Shown: piece after piece, positions 53,505-64,000 of the stretch
How positions within the stretch are numbered: position 1 is the first letter of the stretch
How the letters are laid out: every line of letters begins with the position of its first letter
From: Yponomeuta sedellus
Lineage: Eukaryota > Arthropoda > Insecta > Lepidoptera > Yponomeutidae
Direction: 5' to 3'
NCBI GenBank assembly: GCA_934045075.1
Contig: OW203745.1
Span: forward strand, 11,249,373-11,313,372
DNA length: 64,000 nt
Translations under genes and position numbers: made by a program
Notes under the pieces: generated by a model
Databases searched by the model: none
What the model was told of the DNA's origin: nothing
Seen by the model: the letters and a program-made list of their open reading frames with translations, nothing else

Positions 53505-53650
53505 GTAAGACCTGAGTGTCTAAGGTGTTCATCTACTTCAGCACTTGAAATTGACAATCCGCGGTGGGCACGCGTGGTAATTAAGCCCTTACTCTCTCTC
53601 TCTCTTTCTAAGAGAAGGCTTGTACCCTGCAGTGGGATGTATAGACCTAC
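53505..53650 (+). repeat. SINE T3 body
   Basis: gacctgagtgtctaaggtgt ... caatccgcggtgggcacgcg ... gagaaggcttgtaccctgca gtggga, containing a (CT)n run. Confidence 0.75.
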
Positions 53651-53654
53651 ATTT

Positions 53655-54805
53655 AAATATATGTATCAGACTATTTCTTTGAAGAATAAACAAGTTGTGT
53701 TTCTCTGTAAACAAAGTTTTATTTTCCGGTTACTTAAAAGATAACTACTAATCTAAATTTCACACATAGAACCAAGCTATTACCTATAATACTTACCTGT
53801 AAACAAAGAAACGACATTAAATGTTTATTGTTCCTTTTCTGTTTAATATTTTACATTTCAATTGAAATTCAATCTACGTTTCATCTGACAGAACGCATTT
53901 GCGAAGACACTCTTACTACATAATATAACCTAAACACAGAGCGCGTTTGTGGAGTGCGCTGTACTCAACCTAAAGAAGAACATAATTCTTTACATATGTA
54001 TTGAAATGAAAAGAAATGAAATGAAAAGGTTTTATTCAAAGCAGTGCAGATGCGGCTTAATGAACGTAACAAGTCAAACTAGGTGTCCATTTCAAAATTT
54101 ATATCATTTTGGGGAAAATATTTAATGTAATAAGCTTAAAATACTAATCACAGGGATTTGAACATAAGACCTCATGTGTTTATTGCATAGATTCAACCGA
54201 TGGCTACCACCGCAGCATTGTAAAACATAATGTGCTCAGTTAAACTGGGTCAAACCGGTTTATCCAGACACGGTACATTTTCAATATCCCGCCGCTATTT
54301 TCGAGGATTCTATTAACATAATTTGAAAGTTTGTTCCATAAAAGGAAAAACAAATTGGGCCTCTCCAGATTGAACAAGTCAATTTAAATAAAAAGCTTTG
54401 ACTTCAATAGAAGATAACGTGCTTACTGAAATGAAAAGTTATTGGTATTAAGTTGACGTCAATCATGAAAATATATAAAATTTGCCACTTTGTTTGTAGT
54501 AATAGCAATATAATAATATGGATTTAAAATGAATATGTTGTCTTAAAGCGACTAACGCAAAATTTCTGAATAAGAAAACAGTTAAATATTTTTATTCTTT
54601 AATATCAACTCTTCAACCGTGCAGCCTTATTAATATATGAAATGTACAGGAAAATATTAAAAGTTAGTTATTTATAAACAATATATAGTTTATGTGCTTA
54701 TATTTAGATAAGGTAGTGTAAGAAAACATTGTGATTTGGTCTGATGGGGCTGACATGATCACATGGTGATCAAAGCCTCTAAATAAAAATAAGATTAAAA
54801 AAAAA
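53655..54805. other. dpr intron 3, mostly unassigned
   Basis: 54085-54260 has a tRNA-like scrap (gggatttgaacataagacct ... aaccgatggctaccaccgca), repeated at 56.0-56.1 kb. No other feature. Confidence 0.4.
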
Positions 54806-54807
54806 AA

Positions 54808-54950
54808 ACCTTCAACCCCACTGCTGGGGCACGGGTCTTTTCCTGCATCGCAGGAAGGTTAGGCCGTACTCCACCACTATTCATTTATTCTTATAAAGGC
54901 TATAAACTTCCACTGCAGGGCACAGGGTTTCTCTCAGAAAGAAAGACATA
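54808..54950 (-). repeat. 5S-SINE tail and SINE T3 tail scraps
   Basis: 54815-54880 is ccccactgctggggcacggg ... actccacca. 54893-54950 is a T3 3' end (ccactgcagggcacagggtt). Confidence 0.65.
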
Positions 54951-55124
54951 AATATTTATCGAAAAATAAAAAAAATCATTGACTACCAGAATAGTTAGTC
55001 AAGCAATTCATCTATGGATAGCTTTGCAGATTGTCATGTTGCAAGACGTTTTTGAGCTTATTATCTTTTTGGTCTTATTCGATACTTGGTGCATTAAAGT
55101 ACAATGACATCATAGTATTTATAT

Positions 55125-55250
55125 TACTTTTGATGCACTAACCCGTGCTAAGGACAATTTTAATCCGTGCGCTGGCACGGATAGCTAGAGGTCGCGGGTT
55201 CGAATCCCGGCATGGGTGGAATTTTAAGCCTCTAAATAGGTTTTTCAACC
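55125..55250. repeat. T1 fold-back pair
   Basis: tgcactaacccgtgctaagg (minus end) joins agcgctggcacgg-type core and the plus end ttaagcctctaaataggttt. Confidence 0.8.
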
Positions 55251-55440
55251 GACTTCAAAAAAAGGAGGAGGTTCTCAATTCGACCCGTATGTTTTTCTAT
55301 GTTTGTTACGCGATAACTCCGCCAATTATGAACCGATTTGAACAAATCTTTTTTCGGCGTATAGGTAATACTTCAAGGGTGGTCCTATTTAAATTTAATA
55401 ATAAAATAATTAACTTTTAAAAAAATAAAACCGACTTCAA
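55245..55440 (+). repeat. Lepidopteran cgacttcaaaaaaggaggag repeat
   Basis: accgacttcaaaaaaaggag gaggttctcaattcga ... cgcgataactccgccaatta. I recognise this as a common dispersed lepidopteran repeat; class not certain. Confidence 0.6.
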
Positions 55441-55895
55441 ATGCGTGAACACAAAAAAAAACTAATAAAATAATTAACTTTAAAAAAAAATAAAACCGAC
55501 TTCAAATGCGTGAACAAAAAAAAAATAAAAATTAAAAAATAATTCCTAATATCTATTACCTAATACTATAATTTTCCTAAACTATGTCACAGTAATTAAA
55601 GTTAAACCAGCTAAATATCTTACAATAGTTATTCTTATATACCTATTGCTTTTTGGAGTCGGTGCCAGTCGTATTAAGTTAAGCCGCGAGCAAGAGACGT
55701 GCGGCGCGGTGGCGGGGGACGCATGGCGCGAGGCGGGGCCGCGCGGTGCGGCGGGGGACGCGGGCGCGCGCATAGTTTAGGAAAATTATAGTATTAGGTA
55801 ATAGATATTAGGTAATAGATATTAGGAATTATTTTTTAATTTTTAGTTTTTTTTGTGTTCACGCATTTGAAGTCGGTTTTATTTTTTTTTAAAGT
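55430..55895. repeat. Fold-back element with GC-rich core
   Basis: aaaaccgacttcaaatgcgt ... aattcctaatatctattacc taatactataattttcctaa on the left is inverted at 55770-55890. The core 55650-55770 is extremely GC-rich (gcggcgcggtggcgggggac and similar). Confidence 0.75.
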
Positions 55896-56115
55896 TATAA
55901 AATTATAGTATTTGTAAGCGCGGTACTTAAACATTAAACAGGTCTAAACAATTTTTAACCACTTACACAAATAACAGGTTACAATACTTAGCTATAATAC
56001 GAGTACTAATTATAGGGATTTGAACATAGGACCTCATGCGTTTGTTGCATGGATTCAACCGATGGTTACCACCGCAGCATTGTAAACCATAATAATTATG
56101 CTCAGTTAAACTGTG

Positions 56116-56377
56116 TCAGGTACAGGATGGGTGACCGTCCCGTGACTACCGCTAATGGCATTTTTCCAAGCGCTTCCGTGCTTCGCAAGGCACGTTAAGC
56201 CGTTGGTGCCGGCTGTCACAGGCCTTAAGGGCGGCTTGATAAGCTCTGAAGGTAAGGCCCGCCCCTGTCTTACAATCCTCCACCAACCCGGACTTGGCCC
56301 CCGTGGTGGAGTATGGCCTAAACTTTGTGGTGCAGAAAGAGACCCGTGCCCCAGCAGGGCATACAAGCGTTCATATC
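56116..56377 (+). repeat. 5S-SINE, head-truncated, just before dpr exon 4
   Basis: gtacaggatgggtgaccgtc ccgtg to gggcatacaagcgttcatat. Ends 65 bp upstream of the exon. Confidence 0.8.
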
Positions 56378-56441
56378 GATTGTACTGAGACGAAGTCATT
56401 ATTATTATTATTATTATACTAACAGCTTAATTTTGTTCCAG

Positions 56442-56550
56442 GATTGGGCACTCCATATACGTTTCGCCACGTCAGCTGACGCCGGGTACTATGAGTGCCA
56501 AGTGCCGACGCATCCCCCTACTAGCATCTTCTTCAAGTTGGTACTTGTTG
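56442..56550 (+). CDS. dpr: Dpr-family gene, exon 4: end of the IgV domain
   Basis: 109 bp, acceptor ttgttccag (to 56441), donor GTTG|gtgagt (56551), entering phase 0 and leaving phase 1. It encodes DWALHIRFATSADAGYYECQ, then VPTHPPTSIFFKLVLV. DAGYYEC is the F-strand motif with the second Ig disulphide Cys; the THPPTSIF segment after it is strongly characteristic of one subgroup of Dpr proteins. The final G joins CG of exon 5 to form Ala. An open frame extends upstream through SINE DNA, but that part is intronic. Confidence 0.9.
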
Positions 56551-57295
56551 GTGAGTTAGCTATTTGATCTGTGGGGAGCGCCCTGCCTTTAAAGTATTTT
56601 AATTGCGGTTTTTTGGGATTTCCCCATAGCTTGTTAGACTAGCAACATGCCCAGCGGACGGCGGCGGGGTGTGGGAGGAGAGAGGGTACCTGCTGGATTT
56701 AATTTCACACACGATTCGCCGGTAATCATTGAGAGACAAGAGAGAGGATGACGTCACAAAATCGTCAAGAGTGAAAGCCGATGTTTACGAATGTAGCTTT
56801 AGCTCTAACAGGCTTCGAGCACATATTATCTTGACCTTCACCAATGCATGTTTTGATCGAATTAATCAGTTTCCTCGGAATATAAAACACTCGCAAGTAA
56901 ATACTGACTTAATTGAGAATTGGAGCTTCAATGAATGATGTATCGTCGTAATTCAGCTATCCGAAGCGGCCTTGGCTCGACAGAGGGCCCTGAAGTAAAT
57001 TACTAGGTATCATGGAATAATTTATTAAGATGTTTCGGAACTAGGATCCACTTTCAACGAGAGACTGAAGAAAAATTCTTTTATTATTATAAAATAAAGC
57101 GCTTATTTTAGGTTGGGGTATTTTTTATTTAAGCTATCAGGAGGAATCGAAATTGATGATGTTATTTTGCGAAATACTAATCCTGTGTTAGCTCGTGACA
57201 ATGTTTAAGCAGCAATAGAAGTTCGTATTCTCATTGTATGAATTTTGTCTTTAAAATTTATCGTTTTTAAAGTTAGACATCTACATGCAAGTGGT
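56551..57295. other. dpr intron 4, unassigned
   Basis: No feature recognised. Confidence 0.35.
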
Positions 57296-57296
57296 T

Positions 57297-57345
57297 TCTT
57301 CTTCTTTTTCTTCAGGCTATATTAGTCCACTGCTGGACATAGCCC
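57297..57345 (-). mobile_element. RTE-like LINE extreme 3' end
   Basis: cttcttctttttcttcaggc tatattagtccactgctgga: inverse of the tail at 37.95 kb. Confidence 0.7.
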
Positions 57346-57689
57346 ATAGACATAGCAAATGGTTTAATTTATTTTAAATATATTGTAAACACACAAACTA
57401 TTACTTATAAAAAGTACAAATCAATAATTTATCTATCTATCAATCCATCGATCTACATTGACATTTTTGTCTTGGGCAGGCTAATAGATTTTTCTTTAGT
57501 GCCATATAATTTTTTTTTTTTATGTACTATTAATTTTAATCCTGTTTTGAGGATAGCGAGGTCCTACTTTGCGGGCAAATGCTTCCAAAATTGGGGTCGA
57601 GAAATTAAAAAATATTTGAAAGAAACACAAAAATTGTAATGTTTTGGCTGCATTGACATATGTGATAAATAAAAGAAACTGAATAATCA

Positions 57690-57850
57690 ATAAACCGACT
57701 GAATCCGACCAGGTAGGATGATGATCTGCGAAAAACTGCAGGCAGATGCTGGATGCGGCAAGCTGAAGACAGGGCGCTTTGGCGCTCATTACGGGAGGGC
57801 TGAGCAGGGAGAGAGGGCCAGCAGTGGACTAATATAGCCTGATAATAGTA
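57690..57850 (+). mobile_element. RTE-like LINE 3' end
   Basis: One frame ends LSREREGQQWTNIA-stop; agcagtggactaatatagcc marks the 3' end. Confidence 0.55.
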
Positions 57851-57854
57851 TAAA

Positions 57855-58910
57855 TTTTTATTTTCAAACTATTTACAATATTATTATCTACAAAACTTAC
57901 ATGATTAATAAACTAAATAACTATTATATAATTGACAAAATAGTTTTGTATAAAAAGCTCTGGACCGCTACCGTTGGGGAGAGTTACCAGTACGCTGGCA
58001 GCATTCTTCTCTTTCTACTGTTAAATTAACCATTGATAGACTCGCCAATTTTAATGAAGACGATAAAGAAGACATTTAGCTATTGTTCTTTGTTATGGTC
58101 ATTTATGACACTTTTTGTTCTTTTTCCTTTTTGAATAATGTTTCGAAAGTTTTTTGTAGTGTTTTCTTCTTTGGTTCGCAAAAAAACAAATTTAGTTAGT
58201 TATGTCTGAGACTCTTATGCATTTCCAGAGACTAGTTGTAAATTCACTAAATCGAGTTATTTCTGCTTATAATAGTCCAATCTGGGTAGAAATTAACTAA
58301 CTTTAGGTAGAAAATCACTAACTCGGGATTAAGATCTAAATATTAAAGGGAAAAACTGTTTATCCATCATAATTTTTAAAATGATGTAAATTTATAACTA
58401 TAAGTCAAATCACACAATGCTTTGTTGTAGTAAAAATGCATTAAGATAATAACATTAAAAATATCTCCTGTATATCAGACGCTAGATTTTTTTTTCGTTT
58501 TCAAAACTTTGAACGTCGATTTCTCGAAACAGTGTTTTTCGAGTTGGTGAGTTTCCGCCCTACGGGGACGGAAACAGGATAGTACAATTGGCGGCCTTAT
58601 TGCTAAAAGCAATAAAATTAAAAGAACTAAATTCAAATTAAAAAAACATATAATACAATCCTTTGTTGAGAGCCACCGCACTTGTCTTTTTTTGTTATGT
58701 TTGTTTCGTGTGTAATGAAGTAGTAAACGTTTAACAAAGCAGCCTAGGTCAAAAGCGAAACAAACCGTCCTAAAAGCACATTTATACGCCTCCATTTGAG
58801 GCTAAATTGAACGTTTCGGTACAGCAAATTACCTTCAACTAATTGCACCAATATTTCTTACTATGATTGAAATAGGTTCGGGGTTTGAAAATATCTGGGT
58901 TATATAAAAG
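57855..58910. other. dpr intron 4, LINE scraps and unassigned
   Basis: 57950-58020 resembles 33.11 kb. 58575-58620 (acaattggcggccttattgc, taaaagcaataa) is the inverse of the LINE 3' stem at 61.13 kb. Confidence 0.4.
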
Positions 58911-58915
58911 ATTGG

Positions 58916-59238
58916 AGCGCTCGTCGCCTAGCCGAACCGAGTGATTGGAACAGGCGCGGTCAGGTGCAGGATGGGTGACCGGCCCGTGACTACCGCTAGT
59001 ATCATTTTTTTCGAGCGCTTCCGTTAAGCCGTTGGTGCCGGCTATCATGTCATGGCAGACGTTACGCCATGTCAGATGCCTTATAGGCGGCTTGATAACC
59101 ACTGAAAGTAAGGCTCGCCACTGTCTTACAATCCTCCACCAAGCCGAAAATGGCCCTCGTGGTGGAGTATGGCCTAGCCTTTCTGCGATGCAGGAAGAGA
59201 CCAGTGTCCCAGCAGTGGCGACAAACAAGGGTTGATAT
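58916..59238 (+). repeat. 5S-SINE with 5S-block deletion
   Basis: gagcgctcgtcgcctagccg ... gattggaacaggcgcggtca ggtgcaggatgggtgaccgg: the box A half (aatcacttggttaagcaaca) is deleted while box C remains. Confidence 0.8.
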
Positions 59239-59379
59239 GGAATCGATATCGAATGTAAAAAGTTCAGGAGTGACAGACAAGAAAGCATGATACTACTGAG
59301 GAAAAATAAACTTTAACACAGGCATTAAGGCTCTTTGGGGTGCTAACTAGCGCAACCAATGGAATTTATTAAAATCATA

Positions 59380-59660
59380 TGAAGAAAAACGTCGTGAAGT
59401 AACCTGGTTATCTGAGGTGTTCAACATAAACTATTCAACTGTTTTATCGCGTGGCACTAAACGAAAACAAACGTAATTACTTTGGTCTAGGCTAGGTAAA
59501 TGCTTGATTTCTATCATTTAGAAAACCTCTCAGAAGAATTATTGTAAGCTCATAAAAGTAATTTAAAAGGATGACGATAAGGCGCTTTATATTGAGCTGA
59601 TTGTATGACCATCTTATGTTTCAGACTTAGTAATTTTATTATTAATGTTGGTTATATGGC
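59380..59660. other. SINE T3 scrap and unassigned
   Basis: 59388-59435 (gaaaaacgtcgtgaagtaac ctggttatctgagg). Otherwise nothing. Confidence 0.4.
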
Positions 59661-59664
59661 TTAT

Positions 59665-59950
59665 AACTCCTCTTCTAGCTGTAGCTCTCCAACTGAGCTA
59701 ATAGGCGACTCACCGGCATTAGTGAAATTCAGAACCTCTTTACAATATTCTCTGTATTACGTACAGGCAGCGACATCTGGCTGAAGTAATTTGCATCACT
59801 TGCAGCCCCGAGTACCTACTTTGCAGTTAGGTTTTTACGTCGGAATGATATCGCTGTACCCACATGATTATATTCTTTTTGAATGCACTAATACGTGCTA
59901 AGGACATTTTTAAAAATCTATTTAGAGGCTAAAAAAATCCACCCATGCCC
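59665..59950 (-). repeat. T1 repeat, rotated unit
   Basis: Begins inside the tRNA-like core (ctctccaactgagctaatag), runs through the whole flank, and then into the start of another unit (atgcactaatacgtgctaag ... cacccatgccc). This order requires a tandem parent. Confidence 0.8.
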
Positions 59951-60239
59951 ATGTATTGGTTATGTAAGTACTTATTTATAGGGAATTGTTAACAAGAATT
60001 TGCCGATAAATAACATGGCATTACAAATAAGGTCGTTGAAAAGTATGAGTTACTTTGAATAACAGGATACACAATACTTATTATTTAGTATTTATTTTTT
60101 AGGTGTCTAAGTATATTACTATTTGAATATTTGTACCTTATATCGTTTGTAATTATAGGAACATACATTCTCGCACTCTTTCGCTACTTGGTATCAATAT
60201 ATTTTCGATTTAATTATTTATGTGCATGCACCTGCCGAC

Positions 60240-60560
60240 TATATTTATCACGCAATCTACTCCATCTAAAGATTGTCTGGAAGAGATCGCTCTTAGCGAT
60301 AAGACCGCCAGTTGTATAACATTGCATAGATTTAAGAAATCATGGTTGTATTCATTTTTCTGGTTGTGCAATATCTCTATATGTGTTCTCTATCTCTACC
60401 TACCTTGTAGAAGACGTTATGGACAGAAAGAGGATGCAGTAACTAGAGCTTAGGAAGAAACTTTGCGTTGGTTTGGATTTATGGTTAGGATGAAAGAACA
60501 GAGATTGACGAAATAACTTTATTGAGCAAATATGTGGGGAACGACCCGCAAGGGACGAAG
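60240..60560 (+). mobile_element. LINE 3' UTR scrap and RWFGHVERM-type LINE fragment
   Basis: 60260-60320: gtctggaagagatcgctctt agcgataagaccgcc, a LINE 3'-UTR stem. 60410-60560: gacgttatggacagaaagag ... actttgcgttggtttggatt, the same ORF region as 35.48 kb. Confidence 0.6.
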
Positions 60561-60822
60561 GGACGAAGAGGCGGTATAGAATTAGTACTTACTTGTATGC
60601 AGCTTAGTACCTTGTCAAAGTGAAAATTGTCAATCATACATCAGGCTAGAAGAGGTTAATGTGACAACGTTCTAACGTGTTCACATATTAGTGCAGGTGA
60701 CTGTAAACTATGCATTTTTTAAACAATGTTTCTTAATCCATTGTCTTAAGTTACGTTTATACCTCAAAGTAATATCACTCGGATTTTAGCGTATAGTTAA
60801 TTCATGGTGTTTTTACCAACAG

Positions 60823-60969
60823 CGGCTTACGCGGAGATAATGGGCGAGTCTGAGAAGATCATCCACGAAGGCTCTATGCTGCGGCTGGTCTGCATCGTGA
60901 GAAGATCCACCGAGCCGCCGTCGTACGTGTTCTGGTACTTCGAGAACCGCATGATCAACTATGACCTTA
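60823..60969 (+). CDS. dpr: Dpr-family gene, exon 5: first half of the second Ig domain
   Basis: 147 bp, acceptor ttttaccaacag (to 60822), donor CTTA|gtgagt (60970), phase 1 in and out. It encodes the Ig1-Ig2 hinge (AAYAEIMGESEKIIHEGSM) followed by LRLVCIVRRSTEPPSYVFWY and FENRMINYDL. The Cys of RLVC and the Trp of VFWY are the B- and C-strand residues of Ig2; (R)MINYD is a hallmark of Dpr second domains. The closing D-x-G-x-Y-x-C motif and the C-terminal anchor are not found in 61.0-64.0 kb, so at least one more exon lies beyond the window. The five exons total about 355 codons. Confidence 0.88.
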
Positions 60970-61235
60970 GTGAGTACTCCAATTTGGTGCCGACCGCCTT
61001 ATACAACTTTTTTTCAGAGTCCCTGAATTTCTCCTGTAGTGTGCAGATCATTTGCCATGACTTAAGGTAAAAGAAAGAGATATACTTTTAGTTAAAAGAG
61101 ATTATTCTGATTATCCTTGTAATATGAAATTGCTTTTAGCAATAAGGCCGCCAATTGTACTTTGTATCTTTAGATGTTTTATAATATGTGTTCTAGTGTA
61201 CAATAAAGAATATTCTTATCTTATCTTAACTATGT
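60970..61235 (+). other. dpr intron 5 start; LINE 3' UTR tail
   Basis: 61118-61235: gaaattgcttttagcaataa ggccgccaattgtac ... tgtacaataaagaatattct, a LINE 3' end with short terminal repeats (cttatcttatctta). Confidence 0.6.
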
Positions 61236-61240
61236 TCTGA

Positions 61241-61550
61241 TATCAGCCTTTTGTATGTTCCCACTGCTGGGGCACGGGTCTTTTCCTGCATCGCGGGAAG
61301 ATTAGGCCATACTCCACCATGGGGGCCAAGACCGGGTGGGTGGAGCATTATAGGACAGTGGCGGGCCTTATTGTAAGAAGTTATCGAGCCGCCCATAAAT
61401 TCTCTGACATGGTTAGACGACTGCCATTATATGACAGCCTGCACCAATGGTTTTACCTGCCTCGTATAGCACGGAAGCGTTCGGAAAATTTGTATTGGCG
61501 GTAGTCGAGGGATGTGCACCCATCCAGCATATGACCGCGCCTGTCATTTA
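61241..61550 (-). repeat. 5S-SINE, head-truncated
   Basis: tgtatgttcccactgctggg to gcatatgaccgcgcctgtca. Confidence 0.8.
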
Positions 61551-61551
61551 G

Positions 61552-61775
61552 AGGCTAAAAATTCCTGTGTCGCTGCCTGTATGTACGAGTAATACAGAGA
61601 ATATTATAGAGGTACAAAATTCCACTGATGCCGGTGTGTCGCCAATTAGCTCAGTTGGAAAGAGAGCTGGCACGGATAGCCAGAGGACGCGGATTCGATT
61701 CCCGGCATGGGTGAAATTTTAAGCCTCTAAATAGGTTTTTAAAGTTGTCCTTAGCACGGGTTAGTGCATTAATAA
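61552..61775. repeat. T1 fold-back pair
   Basis: tttagaggctaaaaattcc (minus end) joins tgtgtcgctgcctgtatgta and then a plus unit with tRNA-like core gccaattagctcagttggaa. Confidence 0.85.
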
Positions 61776-62036
61776 GAATATAATAAGCCTACCAATGTAA
61801 GAAAGGGACTGTAATGACACTGACTGACAGGAACCCGTTTGAGGGATCGCACTAGCAAACTCCATAGTTGCAACTACAAGGCGGACAACTTAGCGCATTT
61901 TAAAACACTTTATAAGTGCGGGCATTTGCACGCAGTTTAAGCAACCACCAGTGTGTATCAGCTCTCAGCCAGTAGCCACACAGAAAAGGTGCAGAAAAGT
62001 TGCGCAAAAGTACTTTCATATATAATGTATTGAAGG

Positions 62037-62363
62037 ACTCCGTGGGCTCTGTACCTAGCCTTCCTGCGGTACAGGAAGAAACCCTAGCAGTGTCGACATA
62101 AAAGGGTTGATATCGATGGGTGACCGTCCCGTGACTGCCACACGTTACACGGGACACGTAAGCCGTTGGTGCCGGCTGTCATGTAATGGCAGTCGCTAAG
62201 CCATGTCAGACGCCTTATGGGTGGCTTGATAACTTCTGACAGTAAGACCCGCCACTGTCTTACAATCCTCCACCAACCCGAACTTGGCCCCCGTGGTGGA
62301 GTATGGCCTAACCTTCCTGCGATGCAGGAAGAGACCCCAGTGGGGACATAAAAGGGTTGATAT
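62037..62363 (+). repeat. Two overlapping 5S-SINE pieces
   Basis: 62037-62112 is a tail (ccttcctgcggtacaggaag ... aaaagggttgatat). From 62113 a second copy starts inside its 5S box C (gatgggtgaccgtcccgtga) and runs to gggttgatat. Confidence 0.8.
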
Positions 62364-62520
62364 CCATGAAGAGACGGAACAAAGCCCACAAATAATATAC
62401 GGGACGAGCCGAGGGCGCGATTTCTATAAAACGCTTCAGGTCTTTTCCACCCCACGTCCTTTCTGTATGGCCGCTGGCCAAGACCCACGGCCTTGTGGAA
62501 ATTTTCCGCCTTAGCGGCAC
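62364..62520 (+). repeat. 3' extension module of the 5S-SINE
   Basis: ccatgaagagacggaacaaa gcccacaaat ... ttccaccccacgtcctttct. Same module at 63891-64000 and, inverted, at 18.13 kb. Confidence 0.7.
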
Positions 62521-62737
62521 GATCGATCCCTTGCATCCGGACAGAGCCTATAGACTACTTACACATAGCTGTTATGCAAAGGAGTGATATAAGCATGGCA
62601 GTGGCTATAATTTAACCCTATTTTGTAGCCTACCAACTTTAGCCTTTGCATCTCCGTATTGAGTTGATTATTCTTTCTTCTACTTTTTAGCTTTTTAATA
62701 TGCCCATGAATATTTATTATTTATTTATTATTTTTAA

Positions 62738-63487
62738 AGGAGACGGGGATTTCTGGGCACGATTGTAAATTGTTGAGATATGGTTTAAAAAAATGCGTTG
62801 TATTTTTCAATTTTAAATTATAAAAAATGAGTTCAATTCACAATCTAGAAGACGAGAAATCTTAAAAATAAGTTAATGTCCCTAATAAAATAGGATGCCG
62901 ATTACTTTAATCGATTAGTCTGCATGTATTAAATAAAAAACACCTGCACCAGATGATTGTTTCAATCAGATTAAATAAATACATTATAATATACATAATA
63001 TCAACAGTTTAAAGAAAATCTAAATACTTACTTGATGAAAATAAATCTTTAAATTGATTCTCGTTTACAGATCGATTTATTACCCGTATTTGTCAATTGT
63101 ATTTTTAATCTGTGTCTGTGCTAACAGTGACAGCTCCCTGACTCAATCTATGACCACTCGTCTTCTCATATCGTTTACAAGATAATATTAGTGCGTTTTG
63201 AGTGTGTTTCCTATTGTTTTTGTTATTATAATTCTCCGACCAGTGCTTTCTTTCTACAGACTTACGATCTTGCTTAACTTGTACGGAAACGGATAAGTTT
63301 AGTATAAATTTCATTGTCAGCATGTTGCATAGCCTCATTTTTACTAAATCTCTTATAACTCTGCTCTAAGATAGCCAAAATCCGCAGAATTTTTCGAGAT
63401 GGTTTGCTAATATATAAGCTCTAAATTGACATCTCTTTCACCTTTTACACCCGGGCCCAAGAATGTTTGAAAGTGTATCCGTCTCCT
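62738..63487. mobile_element. TIR element of 750 bp (copy 2), TTAA target duplication
   Basis: AGGAGACGG ... CCGTCTCCT, flanked by TTAA at 62734-62737 and 63488-63491. Colinear with 15521-16293. Confidence 0.8.
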
Positions 63488-63548
63488 TTAAGTTACTTAT
63501 TTACGTCTAAACAGCTGGAGCGATTTAAATAAAGTTAGATATGGAATT

Positions 63549-64000
63549 AGCTCGTGGCCTAGCGGAACCGAGTGATTGAAATCAATTACTTGAGTAAAGC
63601 AACAACAGGCGCGGTCAGGTGCAGGATGGGTGACCGTCCCGTGCCTACCGTTAGTGGCATTTTTCCGAGCGCTTCCGTACTTCGCAAAGGACGCTAAGCC
63701 GTTGGTGCCGCCTGTCATGCGATGGCAGTCGTTAAGGCATGTCAGAGCGGCTTGATAACTTCTGACAGTTAGGCCCGCCCACTGTCTTACAATGCTCCAC
63801 CAACCCGAACTTGGCCCCCGTGGTGGAGTATGGCCTAACCTTCCTGCGATGCAGGAAGAGACCCCAGTGGGGACATAAAAGGGTTGATATCCATGAAGAG
63901 ACGGAACAAAGCCCACAAATAATATACGGGACGAGCCGAGGGCGCGATTTCTATAAAACGCTTTAGGTCTTTTCCACCCCACGTCCTTTCTGTATGGCCG
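63549..64000 (+). repeat. 5S-SINE with 3' extension, cut by the window end
   Basis: agctcgtggcctagcggaac ... gagtaaagcaacaacaggcg ... ggttgatat (to 63890), then the extension module. Nearly identical to 62.3-62.49 kb downstream of box C. Confidence 0.85.

Noticed and set aside
58839..59288. 149-codon ORF (and similar ones at 62084-62536, 63497-63982, 44624-44935, 51374-51682)
   Set aside because: Recurrent minus- or plus-strand reading of the 5S-SINE body; same pseudo-peptide (CIAGRLGHTPPRGPSP) in each.

Overview
This is nuclear DNA of an insect, almost certainly a moth or butterfly (Lepidoptera). It is AT-rich, has GT-AG exons separated by multi-kilobase introns, and is crowded with repeats typical of lepidopteran genomes: LEP1-type Helitrons ending in CTAGT, tRNA-headed SINEs, RTE/CR1-like non-LTR retrotransposon 3' ends with microsatellite tails, mariner remnants and many palindromic MITEs. 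No bacterial operons, CRISPR arrays, functional rRNA genes or viral genes were seen.

One protein-coding gene is well supported: a member of the Dpr (defective proboscis extension response) family of immunoglobulin-superfamily cell-surface proteins, on the + strand from about 40.4 kb and running off the right edge. Five coding exons can be joined in frame: 40627-40828 (N-terminus, phase 1 end), 42587-43092 (possibly from 42376; linker and first strand of the IgV domain), 50763-50864 (IgV centre with the core Trp), 56442-56550 (IgV end with the D-x-G-x-Y-x-C motif) and 60823-60969 (start of the second Ig domain). The rest of Ig2 and the C-terminus lie beyond 64 kb. The introns (about 1.5-1.8, 7.7, 5.6 and 4.3 kb) hold the same repeats as the intergenic DNA.

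Region by region: 0-40 kb is gene-poor. It holds a tandem MITE array (1.6-2.6 kb), several long palindromes (11.7, 12.5-12.9, 21.2-21.5 kb), a mariner transposase pseudogene (25.3-25.9 kb), a TIR element with a possible 5' intron and ORF start (30.26-31.77 kb), and an almost exact 1.1-1.2 kb tandem duplication differing mainly in its (TATG)n length (35.29-37.57 kb). From 40 to 64 kb is the dpr locus with nested insertions: LINE into LINE at 49.96-50.74 kb, and 5S-SINE into tRNA-SINE at 44.56-45.18 kb.

The most distinctive content is a roughly 360-bp SINE whose head carries the internal promoter block of 5S rRNA. About 30 full or partial copies occur here in at least two tail subfamilies. Its 3' end shares a short TGCCCxGCAGTGGG-like block with a tRNA-headed SINE and with the 3' end of an RTE-like LINE, which suggests a common reverse-transcription signal. 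A separate roughly 300-bp repeat with a tRNA-like core occurs as tandem units and, unusually often, as inverted fold-back pairs. All identifications come from reading the sequence; no database search was possible.
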